Shown piece after piece: positions 17,891-25,947 of a stretch of 64,000 nucleotides of DNA. The stretch comes from Geovibrio thiophilus (lineage in GTDB: Bacteria; Chrysiogenota; Deferribacteres; Deferribacterales; Geovibrionaceae), in NCBI RefSeq assembly GCF_004087915.1, contig NZ_CP035108.1:372001-436000 (forward strand), given 5' to 3'. Numbering within the stretch: the first letter of the stretch is position 1; each line of letters opens with the position of its first letter. The translations under genes and the position numbers were made by a program. Under the pieces are notes generated by a model. It saw only the letters and a program-made list of their open reading frames with translations. It had not been told where the DNA came from and made no database searches.

Positions 17891-17894
17891 TATT

Positions 17895-18083
17895 TTACGG
17901 TAAAAATTTACCGTCCATGGAAATTTTTATACACGCTCACGCCGTGGTGAACACGGCTTCACTTCGCACGGCGCATTATCTGTCTTGCCGCTCCAAAAAC
18001 TACATCCTGTGTTTTTTCCGCACACGCTCGCGCCGAAACAGGTTCGGCTTCGCTTCGCACGGCGCAGTTCCATCCATGGAACT
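17895..18083. repeat. Mosaic hairpin repeat, two inverted-orientation copies
   Basis: Two copies of the dispersed mosaic repeat lie here, both in the orientation CACACGCTCGC ... TTCGCACGGCGCA. Copy one has hairpin TAAAAATTT/AAATTTTTA (17901-17929), frame ACACGCTCACG, and inner hairpin GCCGTG/CACGGC (17941-17957). Copy two has hairpin arms AAAAAC/GTTTTT, frame GCACACGCTCGC, inner hairpin GCCGAA/TTCGGC (18032-18048) and outer hairpin AGTTCC/GGAACT (18066-18083). No gene is evident. It fills the convergent gap between nuo and the nickel transporter. Confidence 0.8.
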
Positions 18084-18118
18084 GTTTGCGTCCCGAGGAA
18101 AGAAGAGGACATTAATAA

Positions 18119-18769
18119 TTACCCTTCAACAAGCCCCTTTTCTGTGAGGAACATTTTGCGGGCGCCGATTTTTTCGATGAAGTTGAGGTCATGGGAGACG
18201 ATCAGCATTGTTTTGTCTATGTCCCTGAGTATTTCAGCGAGTTTATCTTCGCTTTTTTTGTCCAGAGCGGCGGACGGCTCATCAAGTAAAAGTATCTCAG
18301 GCTTCATCACGAGAACGGACGCGAGGGCTACCATCTTCTTTTCCCCGCCTGAGAGGTTCAGGGTGACACGGTCACGGAGATGACGTATATGCAGCTCGCT
18401 GAGCATGGCTTCCGCCTTCGCCACAGCCTCAGGCTGCTTCATGCCGTCATTCAGGAGACCGAACGCAACCTCTTCTATCACTGTAGGGGCGATTATCTGA
18501 TCATCCGGATCCTGAAAAAGGAAGCCGATCTCCCGCCTTGCCTGAGTGAAGTCTTTTTCCGTCACTAATTTTCTGTGATGTATCTCAACATGTCCGCCGC
18601 ATACAGCGCCGAGACCGACAATTGCCTTAAGCAGAGTGGTTTTGCCTGCCCCATTGGGACCGAGAACGGCGATTTTGTCTTTATGAGTGAGGTTGATGCT
18701 TACGTTTTCAAAGAGAATCTTGTCCGCTGTGCGGCATGAGATGCTGTTCAGGGAAAGTGTGCAGCTCAT
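18119..18769 (-). CDS. cbiO: Nickel/cobalt ECF transporter ATPase
   Basis: This ABC ATPase has 216 residues, short for CbiO/NikO proteins (commonly 240-280). Walker A is GPNGAGKTT (37-45), the Q-loop lies in FLFQDPDDQI, the signature is LSGGEKKM and Walker B is ILLLDEPSA. The QDPDDQ sequence is typical of energy-coupling-factor ATPases. It would energise the CbiM/CbiQ transporter and overlaps the upstream cbiQ gene by four bases. No second ATPase gene is present, so it probably works as a homodimer. Confidence 0.9.
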   Translation of the reverse strand: MSCTLSLNSISCRTADKILFENVSINLTHKDKIAVLGPNGAGKTTLLKAIVGLGAVCGGHVEIHHRKLVTEKDFTQARREIGFLFQDPDDQIIAPTVIEEVAFGLLNDGMKQPEAVAKAEAMLSELHIRHLRDRVTLNLSGGEKKMVALASVLVMKPEILLLDEPSAALDKKSEDKLAEILRDIDKTMLIVSHDLNFIEKIGARKMFLTEKGLVEG

Positions 18770-19422
18770 ATAAGCTGCCCGATTGTAAGCGCTGTCTGAA
18801 TAAGGAGCACAAACACCAGAGCCGCATCGGATGCGGTCAGAGAGTGAGTATTGAAGGGATAAAGCTTTCCTTTAAATCCTCTGAGAATCATTGCGTGATG
18901 AAGCGATTTTGCCTTTTCCATGCTTTTTACGAACAGCATACCCACCAGATACCCGAATGTTTTGTAAGTGAACAGGTTAGTTTTCGGATTAAAGCACCGT
19001 ATCCGCAGAGAGTCACGCATTTTTTTGTACTCAGCGCCGAGAATCTCAATGTATTTTATAACAAAGAATAAAAGTACTGTAAACCTGTCGGGAAATTTCA
19101 GCCCGCAGAAGCCGTAGTAAATCCCCATTGCTCCGTGGGGAGCGAAAAGGAGCAAATTTGCGCTGAGAATCAGGTTTGCCCTGAGAAAAATCAGAAGAGC
19201 GTATGATGTGTCACGATGGAAAATGAGAACTGTGGCACATATGAAAAGTATCACAAGATTAAGCCTAAGCAGGCGGAGGAAGGGACGGAAAGCAGATTTG
19301 AAAGACACGGCAGCCAGAAACAGGGCGAATACAGCGTCATACGCTGTTATTTCTGTCCTGAACGCGATCAGCAGAGAGTAAACCACGGCAGCGGCTATGG
19401 CGACAGCGGGAGAGAACTTCAT
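18766..19422 (-). CDS. cbiQ: Nickel/cobalt ECF transporter transmembrane protein CbiQ/NikQ
   Basis: This 218-residue membrane protein has about five helices and matches CbiQ-type T components, which couple the ATPase to the substrate-binding protein. The C-terminal cytoplasmic part contains the expected RIRCF and ARGxxR-like coupling helices in weakened form (KSLHHAMILRGFKGKLYP). It overlaps both neighbours by four bases (ATGA-type). It is part of the five-gene transporter operon read leftwards from 21298. Confidence 0.88.
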   Translation of the reverse strand: MKFSPAVAIAAAVVYSLLIAFRTEITAYDAVFALFLAAVSFKSAFRPFLRLLRLNLVILFICATVLIFHRDTSYALLIFLRANLILSANLLLFAPHGAMGIYYGFCGLKFPDRFTVLLFFVIKYIEILGAEYKKMRDSLRIRCFNPKTNLFTYKTFGYLVGMLFVKSMEKAKSLHHAMILRGFKGKLYPFNTHSLTASDAALVFVLLIQTALTIGQLI

Positions 19423-19937
19423 TTCTTCCTGAAAAGCATGAAAAGACCGAAGATTCCGAAGAGGTAGCCTATCCCCGCGATAATCTTATCTGTATTTGTG
19501 CGTCCCTTGTCTATCGCTGCCTGTATTTCAACAGTCTGCTTGCCCAGCTCCTGACGGATCATAGAACGCAAAGCATCTTCATCAACAGTCGGCAGAGTTT
19601 CTGTTTTTTCGGAGGTCTCACTGTTTTCCGTCAGCGGTTCAGCCGTTACCTCCGCCTTGGCGAAGTGCCCCATGCCTGCGTCAACATTAACGAAGAATGA
19701 AGAGGGCAGCTCTCCGCTGAGCACAGCTTCTCCGTTTTCACTGAGGGTTCCTTTGAACAGAACATGCCCGTCTGTTCCTGTGACCGTATAAGCGCAGCTT
19801 TTGCAGTAGGTTCCGTCGCCGAAGTAGGATGTTATGTTCAGGGTGCCGCCTTCATAGACGGCAAGCACATTGAGTCTGTGAGCATGAGCGGCTGAAAATG
19901 CTGAAAAAAGCAGAAAGAGTGTAAGAAGTTTTTTCAT
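19419..19937 (-). CDS. NikL-type accessory protein of nickel ECF transporter
   Basis: From ATG 19937 the protein has 172 residues: a signal peptide (MKKLLTLFLLFSAFSAAHA), a mature N-terminus beginning HRLNVLAVYEGGTLNITSYF, a beta-rich carboxypeptidase-regulatory-like region with SYFGDGTYCKSC, and a C-terminal membrane helix (GIGYLFGIFGLFMLF). This layout is that of the small NikL component found in NikKMLQO nickel importers. The His at the mature N-terminus and the CKSC pair are possible metal ligands. It lies between cbiM and cbiQ and overlaps cbiQ by four bases. Confidence 0.75.
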   Translation of the reverse strand: MKKLLTLFLLFSAFSAAHAHRLNVLAVYEGGTLNITSYFGDGTYCKSCAYTVTGTDGHVLFKGTLSENGEAVLSGELPSSFFVNVDAGMGHFAKAEVTAEPLTENSETSEKTETLPTVDEDALRSMIRQELGKQTVEIQAAIDKGRTNTDKIIAGIGYLFGIFGLFMLFRKK

Positions 19938-19944
19938 TTTATCC

Positions 19945-20541
19945 TCATTTCTCAAGGAGAGAAGGGTAAACCTTCATGATGAATCTTAATATGAATACTG
20001 TGGCTGTGCCCTCAATCAGCATTACCGGAACATGTGCGAGAAATATCGCCTGAGCCGCCTGAAAGAGTTTGCCGCCGCTGAGAAACAGCATTAATGCGAC
20101 CAGAAGGCTTGAAAGAGCCACGGGCACGAAGCCCGTAAGGAAAAACAAAACCGTTCTGAGGATACCTTCAGCCGATGCAGCTTTTCTGAAAATGAAGAAA
20201 GCGCATACAGCGGGAAACGCAGCGTCAAACGTATTTACTCCCAGTGTCGTTATGCCGCCGAACTGAAAGAGAAGCCCCTGAAGCAGAAGCGCCATGAATA
20301 TTGCGGGAAACGCCGCGAAGCCGAGCACAGCGCCTACCAGCCCGTTCAGAAGCAGATGTACGCTTGACGGACCTAAGGGCACGTGTATGAAGGAACCGAC
20401 AAAAAACAGGCTGGACATCAGCGCTGTTTTCGTCAGCAGTTCGTCCTTCATTTCGCGAAAGCCGTAAACGAGAAATCCAATCGAGGCGGCAGCCCCCGCG
20501 CCGAGCACAGAGGCTGAAAGAACGCCTTCGGAAATGTGCAT
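19945..20541 (-). CDS. cbiM: Nickel/cobalt ECF substrate-binding membrane protein CbiM/NikM
   Basis: CbiM/NikM is the S component that binds the metal ion. The essential N-terminus is present: Met1-His2 begins MHISEGVLS, in which the N-terminal amine and His2 coordinate Ni(II) or Co(II) in characterised members. A second conserved histidine region lies in FVGSFIHVPLGPSSVHLLLNG. The 198-residue protein has about six helices. The start at 20541 is fixed by the need for His2. It follows the DUF4198 gene by one base. Confidence 0.92.
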   Translation of the reverse strand: MHISEGVLSASVLGAGAAASIGFLVYGFREMKDELLTKTALMSSLFFVGSFIHVPLGPSSVHLLLNGLVGAVLGFAAFPAIFMALLLQGLLFQFGGITTLGVNTFDAAFPAVCAFFIFRKAASAEGILRTVLFFLTGFVPVALSSLLVALMLFLSGGKLFQAAQAIFLAHVPVMLIEGTATVFILRFIMKVYPSLLEK

Positions 20542-20542
20542 A

Positions 20543-21298
20543 TTATTCCGCTCCGTATGTTTTCACCCAGAAAACCGCACCGAGCTCAACCGGATAATCC
20601 TTTCCTTCGTGTTTGAGCGTTACATCGTCCTCAATGAGGGCGGCGAATGCCCACCAGCCTGCGAAAGGCATTGAATAGCTGAAAACACCGTTGGCGTCAG
20701 CCTTAATAACCTGAGTTATGTGAGCGTCTGTGGGGTGTTTAATCTTACTGCCTTTGTTATAAAATTCAACCTCAATCTCAGCGTTGGGAACTGCTTTGCC
20801 TTTATAGATGACCTTGCCTGTGAAGGTGTTGCCCTTCCAGAGTCCGTAAGGACGTGTGAGGGGCACTATCTCTGCCTTGAGTCCTGCCGGAGTGTCCCAG
20901 CCTTCCTCCATTCCGAATGCGTTGACAACGGTTTTTGTGATGTGCTGAATGAATACGCCCTCAGCTGGCTCGAAATAGTAGTCGGGAGTGACAGTGAAGA
21001 TATAGTCGCCGGGCTTAGTGAAGGAATATTTGAAATCCCAAGCTGTTTTGCCCTGAACAGAAGTCTTTGTGACGGATTTTGTCAGATCGGTCTTTTTGCC
21101 GTCAAAGTATACTGAAACATCCTTGGGCTTAACCATCTCCATAACAGGTCCCTGTTCAAAGGGGTGAGTGAATTCCATGCGGAATGAAGCGGTTTTGGAA
21201 GCTGGCGTCACAACGTCAGTGGAGGGGATAATTGTCTGAAAGTGGGCAAACGACGCTGAGGCGCAAAGTAAAAGAAGAGCGGTAAAAAGTTTTTTCAT
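20543..21298 (-). CDS. DUF4198 periplasmic protein, NikK-type component of nickel transporter
   Basis: From ATG 21298 the protein has 251 residues with a signal peptide (MKKLFTALLLLCASASFAHF). The mature part is a DUF4198 domain: HFQTIIPSTDVV at the start, FTHPFEQGPVMEM, and a KPGDYIFTVTPDYYFEP segment. DUF4198 proteins encoded beside cbiM correspond to NikK, an extra periplasmic component of NikKMLQO nickel importers. The His just after cleavage and His in FTHPFE are candidate ligands. It is the first gene of the operon; GTGTTA repeats lie directly upstream. A leader further upstream in frame lacks signal-peptide character and was not used. Confidence 0.8.
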   Translation of the reverse strand: MKKLFTALLLLCASASFAHFQTIIPSTDVVTPASKTASFRMEFTHPFEQGPVMEMVKPKDVSVYFDGKKTDLTKSVTKTSVQGKTAWDFKYSFTKPGDYIFTVTPDYYFEPAEGVFIQHITKTVVNAFGMEEGWDTPAGLKAEIVPLTRPYGLWKGNTFTGKVIYKGKAVPNAEIEVEFYNKGSKIKHPTDAHITQVIKADANGVFSYSMPFAGWWAFAALIEDDVTLKHEGKDYPVELGAVFWVKTYGAE

Positions 21299-21308
21299 GT
21301 CAATCTCC

Positions 21309-21395
21309 GTGTTACATATTATGTATGATGTGTTATCATCATGACATGAAAAAGTCAATACGTGTTATTGTGATGATTAATGATTTTTGTGTTAC
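21309..21395 (-). promoter_or_regulatory. Candidate metal-regulator sites before nickel transporter operon
   Basis: The element GTGTTA(C/T) occurs four times in the same orientation: 21309, 21330, 21362 and 21389. The first pair is spaced GTGTTAC-N14-GTGTTAT. Between them an ATGATG/CATCAT inverted repeat flanks TGTTAT. NikR sites reported for some groups are GTGTTAC-N13/14-GTAACAC; here spacing and half-site agree but the second half-site is direct, not inverted. A NikR-like operator is inference. Confidence 0.4.
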
Positions 21396-21407
21396 GGGAA
21401 TTATGGA

Positions 21408-21809
21408 GTTGCGCCGCGCGAAGCGAAGCCGTGTTCACCACGTCGCGAGCGTGTATCCGAAATTTCCAAGGATGGTAAATTTTGGATTATCAAGAGAGAG
21501 ATTGCTTCACCCTTTCAGGGTTCGCAGTGACGCCTTAGAGCTTAACAACTCCATGGATGGAGTTGCGCCGTGCGAAGCGAAGCCGTGTTCACCACGGCGC
21601 GAGCGTGTATCCGAAATTTCCAAGGATGGTAAATTTTGGATTATCAAGATAAGACGTTGCGCCGTGCGAAGCGAAGCCGTGTTCACCACGGCGCGAGCGT
21701 GTATCCGAAATTTCCAAGGATGGTAAATTTTGGATTATCAAGAGAGAGATTGCTTCACCTTTTCAGGGTTCGCAGTGACGCCTCAGAGCTTAACAACTCC
21801 ATGGATGGA
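21408..21809. repeat. Composite mosaic repeat array (A-B-A-A-B)
   Basis: An 88-base unit A occurs three times (21408-21495, 21562-21649, 21656-21743) and a 66-base unit B twice (21496-21561, 21744-21809), nearly identical. Unit A contains frame GCGCCGTGCGAAGCGAAG, inner hairpin GCCGTG/CACGGC, frame GCGAGCGTGTATCC and hairpin AAATTT..AAATTT around CCAAGGATGG. Unit B holds the ATTGCTTCACCC...TTCGCAGTGACG family and hairpin AACTCC/GGAGTT. Copy 1 carries one mismatch in the inner hairpin (CACGTC). Open frames across it on either strand are repeat-derived and not credible genes. Confidence 0.85.
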
Positions 21810-21852
21810 GTTGCAGCGAACAGGATGTCCGGATTAACGCTATTACATAAAG

Positions 21853-21885
21853 AAAAAGGCTTGCTCTTTATAGAAGCAAGCCTTT
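21853..21885 (-). terminator. Terminator of the initiator tRNA
   Basis: AAAGGCTTGCT (21855-21865) pairs with AGCAAGCCTTT (21875-21885), an 11-base perfect stem. Read on the minus strand it is followed by a T run, ending the tRNA transcript 14 bases after its 3' end. Confidence 0.85.
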
Positions 21886-21898
21886 AAACTATTTGAAA

Positions 21899-21972
<74 letters not shown>

Positions 21973-21983
21973 TCAAGTTTGCT

Positions 21984-22012
21984 AACATACACGCCAGCTC
22001 TTTTGTTGTCAA
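21984..22012 (-). promoter_or_regulatory. Promoter of the initiator tRNA
   Basis: On the minus strand TTGACA (22012-22007) is separated by 17 bases from TATGTT (21989-21984), placed 11 bases before the mature tRNA 5' end. A perfect -35 and correct spacing make this one of the clearest promoters in the window. Confidence 0.85.
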
Positions 22013-22133
22013 GAATAAATAAAAAATTATTTTCAAATCTGCCGATGTTGAAAAATAACGAAGATTATCATAGGATTATTTATACAGTAATTACAGCCGG
22101 AGATTCTTATTTTACGCTCGGAAAAGTGCCTCC

Positions 22134-22226
22134 GGTTCCATGGCAGGAACCGCACAGAGCTCGCTAAAGAGCGGTTAACCAGACCGTGAGCGTGTACCTC
22201 AATCCGGCAGGATGTACGGATTGAGG
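22134..22226. repeat. Divergent mosaic hairpin repeat in the leader of the kinase-like/glnE operon
   Basis: The layout repeats that of the mosaic family with different sequences: outer hairpin GGTTCC/GGAACC (22134-22151), a GCACAGAGCTCGC frame, frame GTGAGCGTGTA, then hairpin CCTCAATCCG/CGGATTGAGG (22197-22226, ten perfect pairs, loop GCAGGATGTA). It ends 18 bases before the ribosome binding site of the next gene and is followed by TTATTT, so it could act as an attenuator. Confidence 0.6.
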
Positions 22227-22260
22227 TTATTTAGTGGTCATTTAAAGGAAGGTGAATCAT

Positions 22261-23109
22261 ATGAATGCTATTTATATATCCGCAGTTCTGTTTATCTCAA
22301 CAGCCGCTGCCGCGTACATTTTGCCACAGCTGCCCGGAAGAAACGCACCGTTTATGCTCACTCTCCTTGTGTGCGCTACGGCATGTGCCACCGCATTTGC
22401 CTTCTGGAGAGCGAAGAAAAACCGTGAGCGGGAAGAGGAACTAAGCGGAATGATCCTGAAAGAGGAAAAACGCACAGTGGGCAGGTTTCTCATTCATGAA
22501 TGGCGCGGGCTGATACAGAGCATAGGCATTCAGGCGGAGATGATGGAGCGTGCGGACAATGTGGAAGGCGTGCGGATAAACTGCGGAGTAATCCGCAAAA
22601 TTCTCAGGGAGGAAGCCGAGAAAACCGACAGGGCTGAATTTTACTTCCGCAAGGACGGGCAGAACATAAGGAAATCCTCAAAAGCTGTTCAGAAAGCCGT
22701 TGCCGACGCGGAGATTTTTCACGGCAAAAAGCGCGTTAAAGTAGTGTACAATACAGGGAAGAAGGATATGAAGTCCGATTTCGACAAGCTTCATCCCTGC
22801 GTATTCTTCGCCCTGATGAACGCCTTCGCCGCCATAAAGGATAAAAGCGGAGCAGTAACGCTCACTGTTGCAGACAGGGTGCTGGGGTTTACGGAGTTCC
22901 TTGAGATCTCTGTTGAGGGCGGAGACATGCTGTTTGACAAGGAGATCGAGGATCTCTTCCATCCTTTCAATGTTTCGCCTGAGAAGTTCAGGGGATATTT
23001 CGGGCTTGCGACGGTGCGGAGGATAGCCTCCGATATGGGCGGCTTTGCCGAAGCTGAAAGAGGCATAGACAAAACATGCGTATATATTGTTATTCCGGTG
23101 GCTAAATGA
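22261..23109 (+). CDS. Membrane-anchored histidine-kinase-like protein, degenerate ATPase
   Basis: The 282-residue protein starts at ATG 22261, six bases after AAAGGAAGGTG. Two membrane helices (about 4-22 and 30-49) precede a charged linker, then a phosphoacceptor-like helix with His79 in LIHEWRGLIQSIGIQ and a GHKL ATPase-like domain. The N box (ALMNAFAAI) and G2 box (GYFGLATVRRIASDMGG) are recognisable, but the G1 box expected as DxGxG is VEGGD, so ATP binding may be weak or lost. No sensor domain or paired response regulator is present. Its stop overlaps the glnE start (ATGA). Whether it is an active kinase is unknown. Confidence 0.7.
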   Translation: MNAIYISAVLFISTAAAAYILPQLPGRNAPFMLTLLVCATACATAFAFWRAKKNREREEELSGMILKEEKRTVGRFLIHEWRGLIQSIGIQAEMMERADNVEGVRINCGVIRKILREEAEKTDRAEFYFRKDGQNIRKSSKAVQKAVADAEIFHGKKRVKVVYNTGKKDMKSDFDKLHPCVFFALMNAFAAIKDKSGAVTLTVADRVLGFTEFLEISVEGGDMLFDKEIEDLFHPFNVSPEKFRGYFGLATVRRIASDMGGFAEAERGIDKTCVYIVIPVAK

Positions 23110-25946
23110 CGGATATATTTAATAAAAATGTTCAGGAGATTCGGCATCCGGACAGAAATGATCTGGAAAAGGTGTTCAGACACTCCAGATTCATCGCCGA
23201 CTGGCTTGAGAAGCATCCTGAATATGCTGCAAAAGCTCTGGAATTGGCGAAAAAAGAGCGGAATGTGGACACGATTCTGGATGATATTCTCACGCCTGAT
23301 TTCCATGAGCTTGATGAAGACGGGCTGCTGAGACATCTGCGTGCAACAAAAATGACCGAGTACACCGCAATTGCGCTGAAAGACCTTGTTTACGGGGCGG
23401 ATGTGAAAAATATCACAGCGCATATATCCTCCTTCGCCTCTGCTTCCCTTGAGGCGGCATATAAATATGCTTATTTCAGGCTCAGCCGTGAGCTGGGCAG
23501 ACCGCAGGACGCAGAAGGTTCAAGAGTGGGCATGACTGTGATCGGTCTCGGCAAGCTCGGCGGCTGGGAGCTTAATTTCAGCTCTGATATAGACATAATG
23601 TACGTTTACGGAACCGAGGTCGGCAGAACGGACAACAGCGGCGTGAAACCGTCAGTTGAGAACCATGTGTTCTTTACCCGTGTTGCGGAAAAGATAACTC
23701 ATTACATAGGCACAAGAACCGAGGACGGTATTGTTTTCCGTGTGGATCTCCGTTTACGTCCCGATGGCGACAGGGGAGCAATAGCGCTGCCCATACGAAG
23801 CTGCGAGATATATTACGAGTCATACGGTCAGGGCTGGGAGCGGATGATGCTTCTCAAGGCGAGACCTGTAGCGGGAGACAAGCGCACCGGAGCGGAGTTT
23901 CTCCGCTCCGTGAGACCTTTTGTTTTCCGGCGGAGTCTGGACTATAAACTGCTGGATGAACTGAAAAATATAAAACAGAAGATAGACCGCAGGGAGGAGA
24001 TCAGGGGCAACAGAAATGTTAAGCTCGGCTATGGCGGCATAAGAGAGATAGAGTTTGTGGTACAGGCTTTTCAGATACTCTATTACCCCAAGCATCCTGA
24101 TATTTATCATCCCTCCACCCTTGAAGGGATAGATCTGCTTGCCCGGTTCGGTCAGCTTGAGGCAGAAACGGCGGAAAGACTGAAATCGGAATACCGTTTT
24201 CTGCGTAAGCTTGAGCATATGGCGCAGATAGAGAACGAGAAGCAGACTCACGTGATTCCCGAGGACAGCGAAACCTTCCCTCTTTATCTTGAACGCTGCG
24301 GATTTGACTGCATCGATAAATTCAATGAAGAATTCTCCGCAGCTACCAGATTTGTGCATAAGGTTTTTTCCGGCATTTTCCGTGATCACGAGGGCTCGGA
24401 TGTATCTTCCCTGATATTCGATAAGGAACTGAATCAGGAGGAGGTGGCGAGGATTATTCAGGACAAGGGCATAAAAGACGCCGTAAGGTGCGCCTCCATA
24501 ATAAAAGAGATTCTCCACGGGCGCAAAAACACTATCCGTACACCGGAGGAGATCCGCATAATTGAAATGGTGCTCACCCGTGTCCTTGAACATCTCCCCG
24601 AGAGAACAGACCCTGCGGGCACTCTCCTTAACTTCGAGAAGCTTCTCTCCCACCCGACCACGGTTTACCTGCTTCAGGATATAATCACCGGGGCGCCCGC
24701 CATTCTGGACAAGCTGGAGAATATTTTCTCGTTCAGCCGCTACATGTCCGACCAGATAATAAGCGACCGCACCCTGCTTGATTATATTTACGATCCGAAG
24801 GACCCTGAGTTCAAAAGCGGCTTCATCCGCCTTGACTATCATGAGCGCACAAGAAAATACACCGGTGACACGGAATACATAATGGAGATAGCCCGTCAGC
24901 GGCACAAGGCATATATATTCAACGCCGGTTATGCCTTCCTTAACGGCACTCTGAATGTTATCCGCACCATGAAGGCGCTTACGGAGCTGGCTAAAGGTAC
25001 GATACAGTTCGCCGTGGACACTGTTTACGAACAGGTTACGGAGAGATACGGCAAACCGCTGACTGCGGACGGCAGAATATGCGATTTCCTCGTGGTGGGT
25101 ATGGGCAAGCTGGGCAGCTATGAGATGAGCTTCGGTTCAGACCTTGACATCATTTTTCTATATGAGGAAAACGGCAGGACAGACGGCAAAAACTCCGTCA
25201 CAAATATGGAATTTTTTACTAAGGTTCTTCAAAGGACTATCTCCTTCCTCAGCTCATACACCACGAACGGCATACTCTATAAAATAGACACCAGACTCCG
25301 CCCCAGCGGTTCCAGCGGAACACTTGTGACAAGTCTGCCAGCCTTCAGGGAGTATCAGCTCAAAGAGGCAATGACGTGGGAAAAGCAGGCGCTGGGACGC
25401 TCCAGCGTGGTGAATACCGACTCAACCCTGAATGACAGGTTTAATGAAATTAAGATTCAGTGTCTTTTCAGTTCCCCTTTGGCGAAAGAAGGAATAAAAG
25501 AGATAAAAGAGATGCGCGCCCGAATCGAGATGGAGAAAGGCTCTCCCCCCGAGAAAAACGACATCAAGGCTGGCTACGGCGGCATGCTGGACATTGAGTT
25601 CACAGTGCAGATGCTCCAGCTTCTGACGGGGCATGAGGATGAAAGCGTCCGCAACCCCAACACTCATGATGTGATGGTTCATCTGAAGGACAAAGGATTT
25701 ATAAAAGACAGAGACTATTATGCCCTGCATGACAGTTACCATTTCTACAGGACACTGGAAAATGTTCTGAGGATTTATGAAAATACATCCACCTCAAGGC
25801 TTCCCGCCAATGAGGAGGTTCTGGGAAAGGCGGGTATGTTTTTCTGTTTTGAGAAGAACCCCGCAGAGTGCTTAAGCGAAAAGTACGCGTGGGTGCGCAA
25901 AAGCGTACGTGCCGCATACAACAGGGTTTTTGAGAGGTATATGTAA
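23106..25946 (+). CDS. glnE: Bifunctional glutamine synthetase adenylyltransferase/adenylyl-removing enzyme
   Basis: This 946-residue protein has the two nucleotidyltransferase domains of GlnE. The N-terminal one has GLGKLGGWELNFSSDIDI near residue 142 (adenylyl removal in characterised enzymes) and the C-terminal one has GMGKLGSYEMSFGSDLDI near 663 (adenylylation), each followed by a helical domain. Both G-G...SD-x-D motifs are intact. It sets glutamine synthetase activity in response to nitrogen via PII. It is unusual in being translationally coupled to an upstream membrane kinase-like gene. A ThiE-like gene follows directly. Confidence 0.96.
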   Translation: MTDIFNKNVQEIRHPDRNDLEKVFRHSRFIADWLEKHPEYAAKALELAKKERNVDTILDDILTPDFHELDEDGLLRHLRATKMTEYTAIALKDLVYGADVKNITAHISSFASASLEAAYKYAYFRLSRELGRPQDAEGSRVGMTVIGLGKLGGWELNFSSDIDIMYVYGTEVGRTDNSGVKPSVENHVFFTRVAEKITHYIGTRTEDGIVFRVDLRLRPDGDRGAIALPIRSCEIYYESYGQGWERMMLLKARPVAGDKRTGAEFLRSVRPFVFRRSLDYKLLDELKNIKQKIDRREEIRGNRNVKLGYGGIREIEFVVQAFQILYYPKHPDIYHPSTLEGIDLLARFGQLEAETAERLKSEYRFLRKLEHMAQIENEKQTHVIPEDSETFPLYLERCGFDCIDKFNEEFSAATRFVHKVFSGIFRDHEGSDVSSLIFDKELNQEEVARIIQDKGIKDAVRCASIIKEILHGRKNTIRTPEEIRIIEMVLTRVLEHLPERTDPAGTLLNFEKLLSHPTTVYLLQDIITGAPAILDKLENIFSFSRYMSDQIISDRTLLDYIYDPKDPEFKSGFIRLDYHERTRKYTGDTEYIMEIARQRHKAYIFNAGYAFLNGTLNVIRTMKALTELAKGTIQFAVDTVYEQVTERYGKPLTADGRICDFLVVGMGKLGSYEMSFGSDLDIIFLYEENGRTDGKNSVTNMEFFTKVLQRTISFLSSYTTNGILYKIDTRLRPSGSSGTLVTSLPAFREYQLKEAMTWEKQALGRSSVVNTDSTLNDRFNEIKIQCLFSSPLAKEGIKEIKEMRARIEMEKGSPPEKNDIKAGYGGMLDIEFTVQMLQLLTGHEDESVRNPNTHDVMVHLKDKGFIKDRDYYALHDSYHFYRTLENVLRIYENTSTSRLPANEEVLGKAGMFFCFEKNPAECLSEKYAWVRKSVRAAYNRVFERYM

Positions 25947-25947
25947 A

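Noticed and set aside
21325-21887. Open frames of 60-130 codons on both strands across the repeat array
   Set aside because: They translate the same repeat text in several frames, have no ribosome binding sites and no family similarity; the DNA repeat explains them.
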